Origin: Lunularia cruciata
Lineage: Eukaryota > Streptophyta > Marchantiopsida > Lunulariales > Lunulariaceae
Direction of reading: 5' to 3'
Length of the DNA stretch: 64,000 bases
NCBI GenBank assembly: GCA_948567375.1
Contig: OX419755.1
Coordinates: forward strand, 26,366,517-26,430,516
Shown here one piece after another: positions 61,588-64,000 of the stretch (positions within the stretch are counted from its first letter, which is position 1; each line of letters begins with the position of its first letter). The translations under genes were made by a program, and so were the position numbers. The notes below the pieces were generated by a model. The model saw only the letters and a program-made list of their open reading frames with translations, was not told where the DNA came from and did no database searches.

Positions 61588-64000
61588 GAATCTCCAATCC
61601 TTCCTCGGTGTGTACCTGAGCAGAGAGGGAGGGGGGAGAGTGTCTCGCGAGAGGAGAGCGGAGGAGGTGAGAGCATGAAAGAAGAAAGCTTCGACGGAAT
61701 GACGGTGGTGATTCTTGAAGACTAGAAGGCTAAAGAGGTGGGCCGAGAGAGAGCGTGAGAAAGATGGGGCGAAGAGGCGTCCGAGCGACAGACTACAGGA
61801 GGTAGAATGGGAGTTAGAGAGAGGTTAAAAGTCAATCATAGTGGGAATTAAAGGAGGGCAACCCGTCGTCAATCAATTCATCGCGAAGTTGTTTTCTCTG
61901 CTCATCCTTCTTGAATGACATAAACGGCAGTACTGTGTGGAGTGACCACCCTCATAAACACACTGAGAACAACATGGTCTTTCTGAAGGACCTCGCAGAC
62001 CTGTGTACGTTTTGTCTTGTCTCAAATAAGATTGCTGCTACAAGACAATAGAGACGAAGTAGTAGCCTTCCTCAGTAATTATCTCCCAACACCAAGAAAG
62101 ACAGGCACATGGAAGAAAAGACAGAGATACCTTGCCTCCCGCAGGACCTTCCTCCTTTAATCCTAAACAATATGCTTTCACTACCATTCATACTTAATGT
62201 TCTACATAATCTAACAGGACCAAACCTAACAAGCAACAATGACAACGAAGTCGATTACACAACCTCATGTAACTCAGGTTGTCTTCCGTTTTGGAGTGAC
62301 CATTCCACCTCAGGTATCAGAAAAGTTAATCAGGCTGCTGGTACAAGCAGGTGATATTTGAGCCATTCACAACTTTGCGGTATGTGTGGCAAGACAGAGG
62401 ATGTATGCATCCAAGGTGAATATTCACTTGTATGAATCTGAATAATTAGGCTGAATACAATACATAGGATTCTTGCTTCAGTGTGGTGTACTAGATCTTG
62501 TAAAAAGATGACTCCTACTACTCAGTGGAGTCTTAGCTCTTGTTTCAAAACAAATAAAATAGTATACTCCAGAACAATATATCTCCACATCTTGTAATGA
62601 GAGCTTAGGGGCCTAGTGGAGAATACTCCTGATTTCTCCTGTTGTCGATGCTATCCACTAGAATATCCAAACATTGTCACTACATGTAGCGGTATGAAAT
62701 CTCTACAGTAAGCACCTGGCTAATGCTGGCTTATCACGTGGAAAATTTACTGTAATTACAGTACTCGCAAGTGCTGGCAACGGATAGAAAGAAAGCGATA
62801 TCCGATCGAAGGGAAGATAAGGATCACACTCCACTTGTGAGTTGTCAATATGATTGTATGTACTCTGTAATAACAAACCTTAGCAATGCGTTGATTCCAG
62901 TAATCATCAGGACATTAAGTAAACCAGGAAAGGCATCAAGTGCGAGCGAGCGAAAAATTTGAAAGCTAGCGATAGTTGCGCAACAGACACAGCTCTACAA
63001 TTGACAAACGTATTGACTTGAACTTCCTGTCAAGTGATCATGTCTGCAACTTTGAGAGAGCAATGTGATCGTCTTGAATGACAATAAATCCTCTAATTTT
63101 AGAGACCGGACTTCTTCCTCCTCCTCCTCCTCAATGTACTAGTGTGCAGTGCTGCTCGATGGAAGGACTACTAATGGCCCTGAAATAGACGAGAGGATTT
63201 GCTTCATAAAGAACAAGACCGGATTATTAAGAACACAAATCAAATTAAATCATCACTCGTCTGTTCTTCATGAAGAACAAACGATCATAAAACCCCCCCT
63301 GCATATTTAGAGGATGAGACACGAGCGATAAATGAGGTTCAAATAAAGTACAATTGCAAGTACCATCATGAACGTGTGTATGCGTCGATAGGAATGGTGT
63401 TGCTATTCATTAGTGCGGTCGTCCTCAAATGCTGATTTGAAATGGTCCTACCATCAATGCAGTAAAAATGAACCCCTTTTTCCTCGGTACAATATACTCT
63501 TATTTGGGAGCCTTCTTAAATGAGATGTGGGTACAGTGATCTAAATAGGCCCCGCTTTAAAATACTCGATGATTTTGTGGAAACACTTTCGGAAAAGAAT
63601 ATTGCCTTCGTTTCCTAAGACATTCGTTATCAACGACCCACATAAGGCGCCTATACAGCGTCTTTACGCCCGCATTCAATGCTCGGGTCTACCAGTCGCC
63701 GGTTCTTTCCAAAGCAAGTAAACTGGTCGCTATGTCCGTCGGAACTTGTGCACCGGCGTCGGGTATCAGGGCGACTCCAGGGGGTCAAAGCTCCGACCCT
63801 ACTACTGTACGCCGGCCCTCGTCTTCCCGCCTATTAATATCATGTTAGTCATAATACTTCGCAAATCTCTCTCTATCGTTTTGGATTTCGTTTTCCCCCC
63901 ATTTATTATTATTATTATTATTATCTTCTTCTTCTTCGGCTGTGTATATATACAGTAGCACGTCTCTCTCCATTCCGTAAATTTTCTCGTTCCCGCTAAA
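61588..64000. other. Upstream and intergenic sequence
   Basis: 61.6-61.8 kb is GA/GAG-rich and is probably the 5' leader of the CFL1-like gene. No other gene is supported. A run of ATT units followed by CTT units lies at about 63903-63937, and a CTC-rich stretch near 63115-63132. Confidence 0.45.

Overview
The window looks like nuclear DNA of a land plant, probably a seed-free one (lycophyte, fern or bryophyte). It has intron-rich plant genes with GT-AG and one GC-AG intron, a plastid-type alpha-amylase, an organellar GatA and a WW protein of the CFL1 type. It also carries a ropporin-like RIIa gene, a family tied to flagella and expected only where sperm swim. AT-rich repeat blocks separate short gene islands. 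The species cannot be named from sequence alone.

Layout: 1-4.9 kb holds repeats, including a fragment related to the 5' part of a LINE at 52-53 kb. 4.9-10.9 kb is an eight-exon alpha-amylase on the minus strand. 10.9-15.1 kb is AT-rich intergenic DNA. 15.1-22.1 kb is a decayed Ty3/gypsy chromovirus with both LTRs. 23.9-25.0 kb is a 5'-truncated LINE copy ending about 350 bp before the ropporin-like gene (25.4-27.2 kb, plus). 30.9-33.8 kb is a three-exon membrane coiled-coil gene (plus), convergent with an eleven-exon GatA gene (34.9-39.7 kb, minus). 42.6-53.2 kb is a nest: a solo gypsy-type LTR and a 2.5 kb tandem-repeat segment inside a Ty1/copia element, itself inside a LINE. 53.2-60.1 kb has no gene I recognise. 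60.1-61.6 kb is the WW/zinc-ribbon gene (minus). 61.6-64 kb looks empty.

The most unusual item is the LINE. Its decayed protein has an N-terminal C2H2-like finger, a reverse transcriptase, and a C-terminal cysteine/histidine plus restriction-like nuclease region. This is the layout of R2-type non-LTR elements rather than the L1/RTE elements usual in plants. Its 3' tail, with a GATGGG-5 nt-CCCATC hairpin, occurs at least eight times in 64 kb. Three of these are 57-96 bp inserts flanked by 15-32 bp target-site duplications, which suggests a very short retroposon using the LINE machinery.

The genes share no pathway. Amylase and GatA both look organelle-targeted, for starch breakdown and for Gln-tRNA formation respectively. 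The others are independent housekeeping or developmental genes.
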